NCBI GenBank assembly: GCA_021788565.1
Contig: JAJYKO010000015.1
Location: 1-18,891 of the forward strand
Direction of reading: 5' to 3'
DNA length: 18,891 bases
Source of the DNA: Chloroflexota bacterium
GTDB lineage: Bacteria > Chloroflexota > UBA6077
A program made the position numbers and the translations under genes. Positions 5,913-13,385 of the stretch are shown here, one piece after another; position 1 is the stretch's first letter, and the number at the start of each line of letters is the position of its first letter. The notes beneath the pieces are model-generated. The model was not told where the DNA came from, did not search any database, and saw only the letters and a program-made list of their open reading frames with translations.

Positions 5913-7706
5913 ATGACTAGGGATTCCGGTACACCTCGCAACCAGGAAGAACCGACCGCGGAGGCCACTGCCCGGCCTCTAAGCCGGCGGGATTTTCTCA
6001 AACTCGGCGCAGCCCTCGGCGCCGCCAGCTCTTTCGGTGGTCTCCTGGTAGGTTGCTCCAGCGGCCCTACCAGCCCCGGCAACTCCAGTGGTGGTCCTCA
6101 GGCGACGGCGGGCCAGGCACCAGCCCCTGCAAAGAACCTGCCCGAGGAGCGGAAGGTCCGTCAACTAGAGTTGGTCATCACCACCGCCGATTATGACCCG
6201 GTCCGCTACGAGTTTGGGCTGATGGTCGCCGACAATTGGAAGAAGCTTGGCTTCGACATAAAGGTCACTCCCATGGAGTGGTCGCGCATCGTGCAGACCT
6301 GCATTACAGACCACGAGTACGACACCTTCACCCTCAACTGGGCAGGGCAAGCAGAGCGGATCGACCCCGACTTCTTCGCCTACATGGTGCTTCACTCCTC
6401 GCAGGTAGGCAAAGGGCAGCAGAACCACGACGGATATCAGAGTAAGGAGTACGATCAGTACGCCGAAGCGCAGCGGACCACCATGGACCTGGAGCAGCGC
6501 AAGCAGGCGGTCTTCAAGTGCCAGGAGATCTTCGCTAAGGATCAGCCTCACACCCCCATCGCCACCCGTAACCAGCTGATGCCCTACAACGATCGTGATT
6601 GGGAGGGCTGGTCCCCGATGATGGGTGAAGGGCTCAACTCCATTTGGAACTTCGTCAGCGTCAAGCCCAAGACCGATCGAAAGACCCTGAAGTGGGGCTA
6701 TCCAAGCGACGTCACGACGCTCAACCTCATGGCTGCCGTTGCCAACCACGATTTTCAGACCTTGCGACTGGTCTATGACCGGTTGATGCAGATCGACTCC
6801 AAGGGCATACCTCAGAAGTGGGCGGCCGAAGATCTCAAGACCGTCGACAACACCCACATAGAAGTGACAATTCGCTCGGGAATGAAGTTCCACGACGGCC
6901 AACCGGTCACGGCCGACGACGTAAAGTTCTCCTTCGAGTACCCGGCCAAGGTGAAATCCGGCTACTTCATGGGGATCGTCGAGCCGATCAAACAGATTAC
7001 AGTCGCTAACGACCGCACCCTGCGCTTCGAACTGAAACAGCCCTACGCGCCATTCATCGCTAACTGCCTTGGGCGGGTGTTCATCATCCCGAAGCACATC
7101 TGGGAGGGCATCCCTGAAAAGGCCGGCCTGACCAAGGCCCAGGACTACCCCAATACCCAGGCCATAGGTAGTGGGATGTTCAAGATGGACTACTGGCGGC
7201 GCAACGAGGAGATGAAGCTGGTCCGCAACGACAATCATTTCATGAAGCCCGCCATCGACGGCATCATCAAGATCCCCTACGCAAATGTTCAGGGGATGGT
7301 GGCTGGGGTCCAAACCGGCGAGGCCGACTACGGCGGCTGGTGGATCCAGCCGCTACAGATGCGCGACCTGCAGCAATCGGCGCCTCACGTGAAAGTGGCA
7401 GAGGTGAGAGATCACGGTTACTACCACATCAACTACAACATGCGTCGCAAGCCCTTCGAGGACTTGGCCATTCGCAAGGCGCTGGCTCTCGCCATTCCCA
7501 AACAGTTGATCATCGACCGATTGCTCGAGGGCCATGGTGAGGTCACCCACAGCTTCATCGCCCCCGCTAATGAGGCCTGGCACAACCCGAACGTGGAGAA
7601 AGTCGAATTCAACATGGACTCGGCTCGGAAGACCCTGGCCGACGCAGGATACGAGTGGGGCGCCGACGGTCGGGTATACCTTCCCGCCGGCAAGACCAAC
7701 ACCTAG
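5913..7706 (+). CDS. Tat-type lipoprotein, SBP_bac_5 peptide-binding protein with circularly permuted domain order
   Basis: The 597-residue protein starts on ATG a few nt after GGAGGAG. A Tat signal (SRRDFLKLG, 24-32) leads to a lipobox ending LLVGC (C48), then a Gly/Ser/Pro/Ala linker (~49-80). The remainder is family SBP_bac_5 (DppA/OppA), the extracytoplasmic receptor of peptide or nickel ABC importers. The order is unusual. Residues ~83-251 (VADNWKKLGFDIKV, TLNWAGQAERIDPDFF, QPHTPIATRN) match what is normally the C-terminal third, while ~256-597 (LKWGYPSDVTTLN, IEVTIRSGMKFHDGQPVTAD, RKPFEDLAIRKALALAI) match the normal N-terminal two-thirds. The gene stops just after DAGYEWGADGRVYLPAG, where family members usually continue into the strand found here at residue ~84. 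A four-residue linker (KTDR) joins the native ends. The permease genes follow after a structured gap. Family assignment is firm; the substrate, probably peptides, is inferred from context. Confidence 0.88.
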   Translation: MTRDSGTPRNQEEPTAEATARPLSRRDFLKLGAALGAASSFGGLLVGCSSGPTSPGNSSGGPQATAGQAPAPAKNLPEERKVRQLELVITTADYDPVRYEFGLMVADNWKKLGFDIKVTPMEWSRIVQTCITDHEYDTFTLNWAGQAERIDPDFFAYMVLHSSQVGKGQQNHDGYQSKEYDQYAEAQRTTMDLEQRKQAVFKCQEIFAKDQPHTPIATRNQLMPYNDRDWEGWSPMMGEGLNSIWNFVSVKPKTDRKTLKWGYPSDVTTLNLMAAVANHDFQTLRLVYDRLMQIDSKGIPQKWAAEDLKTVDNTHIEVTIRSGMKFHDGQPVTADDVKFSFEYPAKVKSGYFMGIVEPIKQITVANDRTLRFELKQPYAPFIANCLGRVFIIPKHIWEGIPEKAGLTKAQDYPNTQAIGSGMFKMDYWRRNEEMKLVRNDNHFMKPAIDGIIKIPYANVQGMVAGVQTGEADYGGWWIQPLQMRDLQQSAPHVKVAEVRDHGYYHINYNMRRKPFEDLAIRKALALAIPKQLIIDRLLEGHGEVTHSFIAPANEAWHNPNVEKVEFNMDSARKTLADAGYEWGADGRVYLPAGKTNT

Positions 7707-7716
7707 CTGCTGGATA

Positions 7717-7814
7717 GGCGCGATGAGCGGTCACCAGACCCCTTAAGTTGGGGTGGGCTCCTACGGACCGAATGGACTACATTCCCACCCGTCCATGCGA
7801 TCGCTCATCGTGCC
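7717..7814 (+). promoter_or_regulatory. Long intercistronic stem-loop between binding-protein and permease genes
   Basis: Bases 7717-7732 (GGCGCGATGAGCGGTC) pair with 7799-7814 over 16 continuous bp (14 Watson-Crick, 2 G.U). Inside, GGGTGGG (7751-7757) can pair with CCCACCC (7784-7790); alternatively ACCCC (7738-7742) pairs with GGGGT (7750-7754). The structure begins 10 nt after the binding-protein stop and ends 81 nt before the permease start. In many importer operons a stable element here protects the upstream mRNA or attenuates readthrough; that role is inferred. Confidence 0.65.
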
Positions 7815-7895
7815 CGAGCGTTACGCTGCGTCTACTCATGCCATACGCCCCCGCAGGTTCCGAGGGCCCTATCACGGCGATCCTGGAGCAAGACC

Positions 7896-8885
7896 ATGAG
7901 CAACTCCCAAGGTCTCCGAGCCTTCATCGTCCGCCGTCTGATCCAGATGGTGATTACTCTCTGGGTGCTCACCACCATTCTCTTCCTGATGTTCAGGCTG
8001 CTTCCAGGGGATCCGGCCTCGATGTACGTCGATGCGGCCCTTCCGGTAGAGGCGCAGCAAGCGGTTCGAGAGCAGTTCGGCTTGGACAAACCCCTTTACC
8101 AACAGTACCTGATCTACATGGGCAACATCGTCCACGGGGAGTTCGGCCGTTCCTTCTACTACCGTGTCCCAGTGGGGGACATCATCGTCGACAAACTGGT
8201 GGCTACGGTAATGCTGATGGGCACCTCCGTAGTCGTTGCCTTTGTGCTTGGCACTCTGGGTGGCGCTGTCCTCGCCTGGAAACGAGGCTCCAAGTTCGAG
8301 ATCACGGGACTGATTACTGCTCTTTTCTTCCGCTCGGCACCCGAATTCTGGACCGGCCTTATGGGACTAATGATCTTCTCTTATTGGCTCCACTGGTTCC
8401 CCATAGGAGGCATGAACACGGTCGGTCAGGACCTGACCTCTTTCATGCAGAAGTACCTATCTCTGGACTTCCTCCAGCACCTGGTGCTCCCGGTGCTGGT
8501 GGCCGCCGGATATTATCTCGCCACTCCGCTTCTGATCATGCGCAATTCGATGCTTGAGGTGGTAGGTGAAGACTTCGTGGAAATGGCTAGGGCCAAGGGG
8601 CTCTCGGAGCAAAGGGTTATGTTTAGGCACGCCATGCGAAACGCCTTGCTGCCGGTCGTGACGGTGCTCACCCTGATGGTCGGCTTCGCCGTCGGTGGAG
8701 AGGTTCTGGTCGAGATCATCTTCCGGTGGCCGGGTATGGGTCGGGAGATGGTGCTGTCGGTCCAGCGTCACGACTATCCGGTAGCCCAGGCGAGTTTCTT
8801 TATCCTGGGCGTCATCGTTATCACCATGAATTTCCTAACCGACCTGATGTACGGGTGGCTGGATCCCCGGATTACGTACAGCTAG
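7896..8885 (+). CDS. dppB: Peptide ABC transporter permease, DppB/OppB type
   Basis: The 329-residue integral membrane protein has the DppB plan: a first helix at ~13-36 directly followed by LLPGDP, an extracytoplasmic segment with FGLDKPLYQQYLIYMGNIVHG (~61-81), then about five more helices. The cytoplasmic EAA loop, which docks on the ATPase, spans ~228-250 (VEMARAKGLSEQRVMFRHAM); the C-terminus ends WLDPRITYS, typical of the family. With the next gene it forms the membrane channel for peptides or similar oligomers delivered by the lipoprotein. ATG at 7896 follows GGAG by 7 nt. The 189-nt gap to the binding-protein gene holds the stem-loop at 7717-7814. Length is normal and nothing is truncated. 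DppB, OppB and NikB are not separable on sequence alone. Confidence 0.93.
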   Translation: MSNSQGLRAFIVRRLIQMVITLWVLTTILFLMFRLLPGDPASMYVDAALPVEAQQAVREQFGLDKPLYQQYLIYMGNIVHGEFGRSFYYRVPVGDIIVDKLVATVMLMGTSVVVAFVLGTLGGAVLAWKRGSKFEITGLITALFFRSAPEFWTGLMGLMIFSYWLHWFPIGGMNTVGQDLTSFMQKYLSLDFLQHLVLPVLVAAGYYLATPLLIMRNSMLEVVGEDFVEMARAKGLSEQRVMFRHAMRNALLPVVTVLTLMVGFAVGGEVLVEIIFRWPGMGREMVLSVQRHDYPVAQASFFILGVIVITMNFLTDLMYGWLDPRITYS

Positions 8886-8974
8886 GCAACCATCGCGTAG
8901 CTGACAGCCTGCAGAGCAAGCAAGTCAGAAGTGATGATCGCCGGCTGACAACATAGGCATTCGAGAGTACTAGC

Positions 8975-9940
8975 ATGGTCGATAAGGGTATGGCCCCAAT
9001 CGCAAGCGGATTGGCGACAGACACGGTAGCCAAGCGACGGCGGCTCCGCCGGAGCAGGTGGGAGGCGCTCCAGCGAGCCCTCAAGGGCATAACCCACCAA
9101 CTCCTGATCCTGAGCAAGGACCGCCTCGGCCTGGCCGGGATGCTTATCATGGGCTTCTTCCTGCTGACGGCGATCTTTGCCCCCTGGCTGGCGCCGCACG
9201 ATCCTATGGAGACACTGATGCGACCCGACGGAACGATGGCCAGGATGGACCCACCGTCGATTGCCTTTCCGTTCGGTACCGATCTGATGGGCAGGGACAT
9301 TCTCAGCCAGGTAATCATCGGCAGTCGGGTGGCGTTGCTCGTCGGCATCCTCTCAGCCGTCATGGTGGTCTTTATCGGCACCAACGTGGGACTATTGTCT
9401 GGCTACTACGGCGGCAAGATAGACGATCTGCTCATGAGGCTGACCGACATAGTATATGGAGTACCCTTCCTCCCCTTCGCCGTAATTCTGGTAGCGCTGC
9501 TAGGACCTGGTCTCCCCAACATCATCCTAGCCATCGTCCTTATCACCTGGCGAACCACGGCTCGGGTGGTTCGTTCCCAGGTGCTCACTCTGAAGCAGCG
9601 GGCCTTCATCGACGCCGCCCGTGTCTCCGGCGCGGGAAACATGCGGGTCCTTTATCTGCACATCGCGCCGAACGTGCTACCGCTCTCCTTCGTCTACGGC
9701 GCCCTGTCCATGGGGTGGGCTATCCTGACGGAGGCCAGCATCAGTTTCCTCGGCTACGGTGATCCCCTTTTGATGAGCTGGGGGAAGATCCTGTTCAACG
9801 CCTACGTGGCACAAGCCGTCACAACTGCCTGGTGGTGGGTCATGGCCCCTGGACTAGCCATTGTCCTGCTGGTGCTTTCAGGCTTCTTCATCAGCCGGGC
9901 CTACGAGGAGATCATCAATCCGCGACTACGGGAACGATAG
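8975..9940 (+). CDS. dppC: Peptide ABC transporter permease, DppC/OppC type
   Basis: The 321-residue partner permease begins with a ~45-residue Arg-rich cytoplasmic tail, then an OppC-N helix (~52-72, GMLIMGFFLLTAIFAPWLAP), the conserved extracytoplasmic FGTDLMGRDILSQVIIGSR (~100-118), and five further helices. The EAA loop is ~212-235 (IDAARVSGAGNMRVLYLHI). It heterodimerises with the DppB-type subunit. The 89-nt gap to the upstream permease is larger than usual for this pair and contains no gene; the ribosome binding site (GAGAG) is weak. ATG at 8975 gives a normal length for the family. The ATPase gene follows after 3 nt. Confidence 0.92.
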   Translation: MVDKGMAPIASGLATDTVAKRRRLRRSRWEALQRALKGITHQLLILSKDRLGLAGMLIMGFFLLTAIFAPWLAPHDPMETLMRPDGTMARMDPPSIAFPFGTDLMGRDILSQVIIGSRVALLVGILSAVMVVFIGTNVGLLSGYYGGKIDDLLMRLTDIVYGVPFLPFAVILVALLGPGLPNIILAIVLITWRTTARVVRSQVLTLKQRAFIDAARVSGAGNMRVLYLHIAPNVLPLSFVYGALSMGWAILTEASISFLGYGDPLLMSWGKILFNAYVAQAVTTAWWWVMAPGLAIVLLVLSGFFISRAYEEIINPRLRER

Positions 9941-9943
9941 CCG

Positions 9944-10951
9944 ATGCTTGAAGTTCGCAACCTTAAAACCTACTTCAGGACTAGGGCCGGCTATGCCCAC
10001 GCCGTCGACGATGTGTCGTTCACTATCCAGCCCGGCGAAAACCTCGGGCTAGTAGGTGAGTCCGGATGCGGCAAGACGACCGCGGCCAAATCCATTATCA
10101 ACCTGCTCCCACCCAACGGCCAGATCATGAGCGGGCAAATCACGTTCAACGACCGGGACCTGGTCAAGCTGACCCAGGCAGAGATGCAGACGGTGCGCTG
10201 GAAAGAGATATCAATGATCTCACAGAGTGCCATGAACTCCCTGGATCCGGTGTACAGGGTGGGGGACCAGATCATAGAAGCCATCCAGTCCCACGAATCA
10301 ACCGGCCGGTCCGAGGCACTGGAGCGATCCCGGGAGCTTTTCCGGCTGGTCGGCATCGACCCAAAGCGGCTGAACGACTACCCACACCAGTTCAGTGGCG
10401 GCATGAAGCAGCGCTCGATCATCGCGATGTCCCTGGCTCTGAACCCCGGACTCATCATTGCCGACGAGCCCACCACTGCCCTTGACGTAATAGTTCAGGA
10501 TCAGATCCTGCGCCGCATTTCGAGCCTACTGGAGAGCCGCGGTGCCTCCATGATCCTGATTACTCACGACATCTCGGTGGTAGCAGAGATGTGCGATCGT
10601 GTGGTAGTGATGTACGCTGGAAAAGTGATGGAGCTCGGACACGTGATCGATGTCTTCAAGCACCCTTTCCATCCTTACACCCTGGGGCTGAAGAACGCCT
10701 TCCCCAGCATTCATGGAGCCAAGCAGGAGCTGATCTCTATCCCGGGCTCGCCGCCGAAGCTGGTCAACCCGCCCTCGGGCTGCCGCTTCGCCGCACGCTG
10801 CCCCTTCGCCCTGCCCATCTGCAGGGAGCAGGAGCCGACGATGGCGGAGGTAGGGCCCAACCACGGCGCTGCCTGCCACCGCCTGAACGTGATTGAGATG
10901 ATGCGGGCGGAGGCAACGAAGAAGGAGAACTGGGACAGAGTGGGCGAATGA
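9944..10951 (+). CDS. dppD: Peptide ABC transporter ATPase, DppD/OppD type
   Basis: The 335-residue nucleotide-binding subunit has Walker A GESGCGKTT (38-46), Q-loop Q94, signature SGGMKQR (~151-157), Walker B LIIADEP (170-176, D174/E175) and switch H208 (ITHD). The C-terminal oligo_HPY region ends with GCRFAARCPFALPIC and a later Cys: C280, C286, C293 and C311. This four-cysteine pattern is typical of DppD/OppD-class ATPases, where it has been linked to an iron-sulfur cluster in some transporters; I cannot tell whether it binds metal here. The gene starts 3 nt after dppC and overlaps the next ATPase by 4 nt (ATGA), so translation is probably coupled. It pairs with the DppF-type subunit to power import. 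Confidence 0.94.
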   Translation: MLEVRNLKTYFRTRAGYAHAVDDVSFTIQPGENLGLVGESGCGKTTAAKSIINLLPPNGQIMSGQITFNDRDLVKLTQAEMQTVRWKEISMISQSAMNSLDPVYRVGDQIIEAIQSHESTGRSEALERSRELFRLVGIDPKRLNDYPHQFSGGMKQRSIIAMSLALNPGLIIADEPTTALDVIVQDQILRRISSLLESRGASMILITHDISVVAEMCDRVVVMYAGKVMELGHVIDVFKHPFHPYTLGLKNAFPSIHGAKQELISIPGSPPKLVNPPSGCRFAARCPFALPICREQEPTMAEVGPNHGAACHRLNVIEMMRAEATKKENWDRVGE

Positions 10952-11934
10952 GTAACATAATCCGAGTCAACAACCTGAAAAAGTACTTTCCCCTGACAAG
11001 CGGATTCTTCTCCACTCTGGTTTCTCGGACTCCGCCGAAGAGCCTGAAAGCCATCGACGGCATAAGCTTCGATATTGCCGAGGGCGAGACCGTCGGATTG
11101 GCCGGCGAGAGTGGTTGCGGCAAGACTACCACGGCCAAGGTGATGGTGCGTCTCTACGAGCCCTCTGAAGGGGAAATCCTGTTCCAGGGAGAGAACATCG
11201 GGCACCTGAAGGGCAACGACCTCAAACAGTTCAGACGCCACGCCCAGATGGTATTCCAGGACCCTTACGAATCGCTGAATCCTCGCTACACGGTGGGAAA
11301 CACGGTGGAGGAACCGCTGATCATCCACGGCGTTCGCGACCAGGAAGAGCGGATTGAGCGAGTCGTGGCGGCCCTGGAAATGTCTGGGCTACGCCCTGCC
11401 GAGGACTACATCGATCGCTATCCCCACGAGATGAGCGGCGGCCAACGTCAGAGGCTCGCCATCTCGCGGGCTCTTGTGCTGAAGCCCAAGTTCGTCGTGG
11501 CCGATGAACCGGTGTCGATGCTAGACGTATCCATCCGGGCCAGTGTCTTGAATCTGCTTCGGAGGCTGACCGACGACCTGGGGCTGGCAAGCCTCTACAT
11601 CTCTCACGACCTTTCCCTGATCCGGTACATGTGTGATCGAACTGCCATAATGTACCTTGGGCGCATGGTAGAGATCGGCCTTACCGAGAAGGTGATCACC
11701 AAGCCCTTCCACCCTTACACCCAGGTGCTGCTGGCCGCCGTCCCTAGCTCCGATCCGGAACACCGGAAGATGCTGCTCCAGATTGAGGGAGAGGTACCCA
11801 GTCCCATTGATCTTCCCCTGGGCTGCCGTTTCCACACGAGATGCCGCAAGGCAATGCCCATCTGCAGGGAGGCGGACCCGGCGCGAGTCGAGGTCGCCTC
11901 AAACCACTTCGTGGAATGCCACCTTTTCAATTAG
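10948..11934 (+). CDS. dppF: Peptide ABC transporter ATPase, DppF/OppF type
   Basis: The 328-residue second nucleotide-binding subunit has Walker A GESGCGKTT (53-61), the FQDPYESLNPR Q-loop region (~103-113) diagnostic of the DppF branch, signature SGGQRQR (~163-169), Walker B VVADEP (183-188) and switch H220 (YISHD). Its C-terminus repeats the four-cysteine pattern of its partner: C293, C299, C306 and C324. All catalytic elements are intact in both ATPases, so both sites should be active. The start overlaps the dppD stop in an ATGA. The 70 nt after its stop contain no obvious terminator before the second peptidase, which therefore probably shares the transcript. Confidence 0.94.
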   Translation: MSNIIRVNNLKKYFPLTSGFFSTLVSRTPPKSLKAIDGISFDIAEGETVGLAGESGCGKTTTAKVMVRLYEPSEGEILFQGENIGHLKGNDLKQFRRHAQMVFQDPYESLNPRYTVGNTVEEPLIIHGVRDQEERIERVVAALEMSGLRPAEDYIDRYPHEMSGGQRQRLAISRALVLKPKFVVADEPVSMLDVSIRASVLNLLRRLTDDLGLASLYISHDLSLIRYMCDRTAIMYLGRMVEIGLTEKVITKPFHPYTQVLLAAVPSSDPEHRKMLLQIEGEVPSPIDLPLGCRFHTRCRKAMPICREADPARVEVASNHFVECHLFN

Positions 11935-12004
11935 ACATTGGTATTCAGTTGCTTGTTGTCAATCCTACATGGGACGTCAACAGACAGCTCGCAAGGAGGC
12001 AACC

Positions 12005-13381
12005 ATGAGCAGCGCTGACTTAATACGAGTTTACGAGTTCGTCGATCAGGAATCTGAGCGGCTGATCGACGATCTCTGTACTCTGTTGGCCCAGCCCAGC
12101 ATCTCTGCCCAGAACGTCGGAATGGAGGAGTGCGCTCGAGTCCTCGCTGCTTTGATGCAGGAGTCCGGTATCGCAAGCAGGGTTCTGACTACCGAGGGGT
12201 ATCCGATAGTCTACGGCGAACTCCGCGCGGGCGACGATCTGCCCACCCTGGCCATCTACGGCCATTACGACGTCCAGCCGCCGGAGCCGCTTGAGCTCTG
12301 GAAAACCCCACCATTCCAGCCCACCCGCGTAGGGGACAACATCTATGCTCGGGCTGCCACCGACGACAAAGGGAACCTGGTAGCCACCATTAAGGCAGTG
12401 GAGGCTCTGCAGCAGGCTTTCGGCCAGGTGCCCATCAACGTCAAGTTCTTCTTCGAGGGAGAGGAGGAGATCGGCAGCCCCAGTCTAGAGGGCTTCCTAC
12501 GAAGCCACAAGGACCTGTTGGTCGGTGCCGACGCCACCATCCTGTGCGACCGCGGGATCCACGAGTCTGGCCGGCCCCACATCTTCCTTGGTAACAAGGG
12601 GATCATCAAGGGCGAACTGGAGTTGCGCGGCCCCCAGCGGGATGTCCACTCCAGCCAGGCCCCTATAATTCCCAACCCCGTCTGGGATCTCATAAACTTG
12701 CTGCACCAGGTGAAACCTAACGGCAAGACCGTTGCCATCCCAGGGTTCTACGATGAGTTGGTGCCTCCTACACTCCTTGAACTGGAACTGATTCGAGGCA
12801 TACCATTCTCGCCGGAGGAGTATAGGCGAGACTACGGGCTAGATCACCTTCTGGTGGAGGGTTCGGCGTCTGACTTGCTGGCGGAGCTACTCTACAAGCC
12901 TACCTTCAACATCCAGGGCATCTACGGCGGTTACTCGGGCCCCGGATCCAAGACCATCCTCCCCGCAAGAGCAACCGCCAAGATCGACATCCGGCTGGTC
13001 CATGCCATGACGGCTGAAGGTACCACGGCTAAGATCAAGGCCTTCTTCGCCAAACGGGGGATAGAGGTCGGGTTCCAGATCAAAGGGCAGACCGAGGCGT
13101 ATAAGCTCTCGCCGGAAAATCCGGTTGTTCAAGCGGCAATCCGCGCCGCCAAGCTGGCCTACGGCTTGGACCCTGTGGTCTGGCCAATGCTGGAGGGTTC
13201 AGGTCCGATGTATCTTTTCCCCGAGATCCTCGGGACGCCCACCTTCATCATTGGGCTCGGGGCGCCCTTCTCTACGGCTAACACTCATGCCCCGAACGAG
13301 AACATCGGGATCAACCACTATCTGACTGGTGTCAAGATGATGGCCACCCTGTACGCAACATACGGCATCGGGAAAACCTGA
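12005..13381 (+). CDS. M20-family metallopeptidase, paralog 2, last gene of the transporter unit
   Basis: This 458-residue enzyme keeps the full M20 ligand set: H87 and D89 (YGHYDVQPPEPLELW), D120 (ATDDKGN), E153-E154 (EGEEEIGSPS), D182 (CDRG) and H428 (NTHAPNE), plus the lid histidine H215 (RDVHSSQ). It is colinear with paralog 1 and shares the YGHYDVQPPEPLELW block exactly, but differs in the bridging-Asp loop (ATDDKG versus GTGDNKG) and near D182, so substrate preference may differ. No signal peptide is seen, so it should act in the cytoplasm. ATG at 12005 follows AAGGAGG by 5 nt; the open frame further upstream overlaps dppF and is not coding. Position directly after the ATPases makes it the best candidate for hydrolysing the transporter's cargo. 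Its stop lies 4 nt from the converging metal-transporter gene. Confidence 0.93.
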   Translation: MSSADLIRVYEFVDQESERLIDDLCTLLAQPSISAQNVGMEECARVLAALMQESGIASRVLTTEGYPIVYGELRAGDDLPTLAIYGHYDVQPPEPLELWKTPPFQPTRVGDNIYARAATDDKGNLVATIKAVEALQQAFGQVPINVKFFFEGEEEIGSPSLEGFLRSHKDLLVGADATILCDRGIHESGRPHIFLGNKGIIKGELELRGPQRDVHSSQAPIIPNPVWDLINLLHQVKPNGKTVAIPGFYDELVPPTLLELELIRGIPFSPEEYRRDYGLDHLLVEGSASDLLAELLYKPTFNIQGIYGGYSGPGSKTILPARATAKIDIRLVHAMTAEGTTAKIKAFFAKRGIEVGFQIKGQTEAYKLSPENPVVQAAIRAAKLAYGLDPVVWPMLEGSGPMYLFPEILGTPTFIIGLGAPFSTANTHAPNENIGINHYLTGVKMMATLYATYGIGKT

Positions 13382-13385
13382 ACCG

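Noticed and set aside
6165..7313. 382-codon open frame on the minus strand
   Set aside because: It lies wholly antisense to the well-supported peptide-binding protein and has no recognisable motif; long antisense frames are common at this base composition.
7748..8557. 269-codon plus-strand frame overlapping the DppB-type permease
   Set aside because: It is a shadow of the permease; its start lies in the structured gap and it has no motif. It also contains no missing C-terminal part of the binding protein.
340..8950. 12-nt repeat CGCCGGCTGACA at 340-351 and 8939-8950
   Set aside because: Two short copies in unrelated gaps are compatible with chance in a GC-rich 19-kb window; no third copy or flanking similarity was seen.
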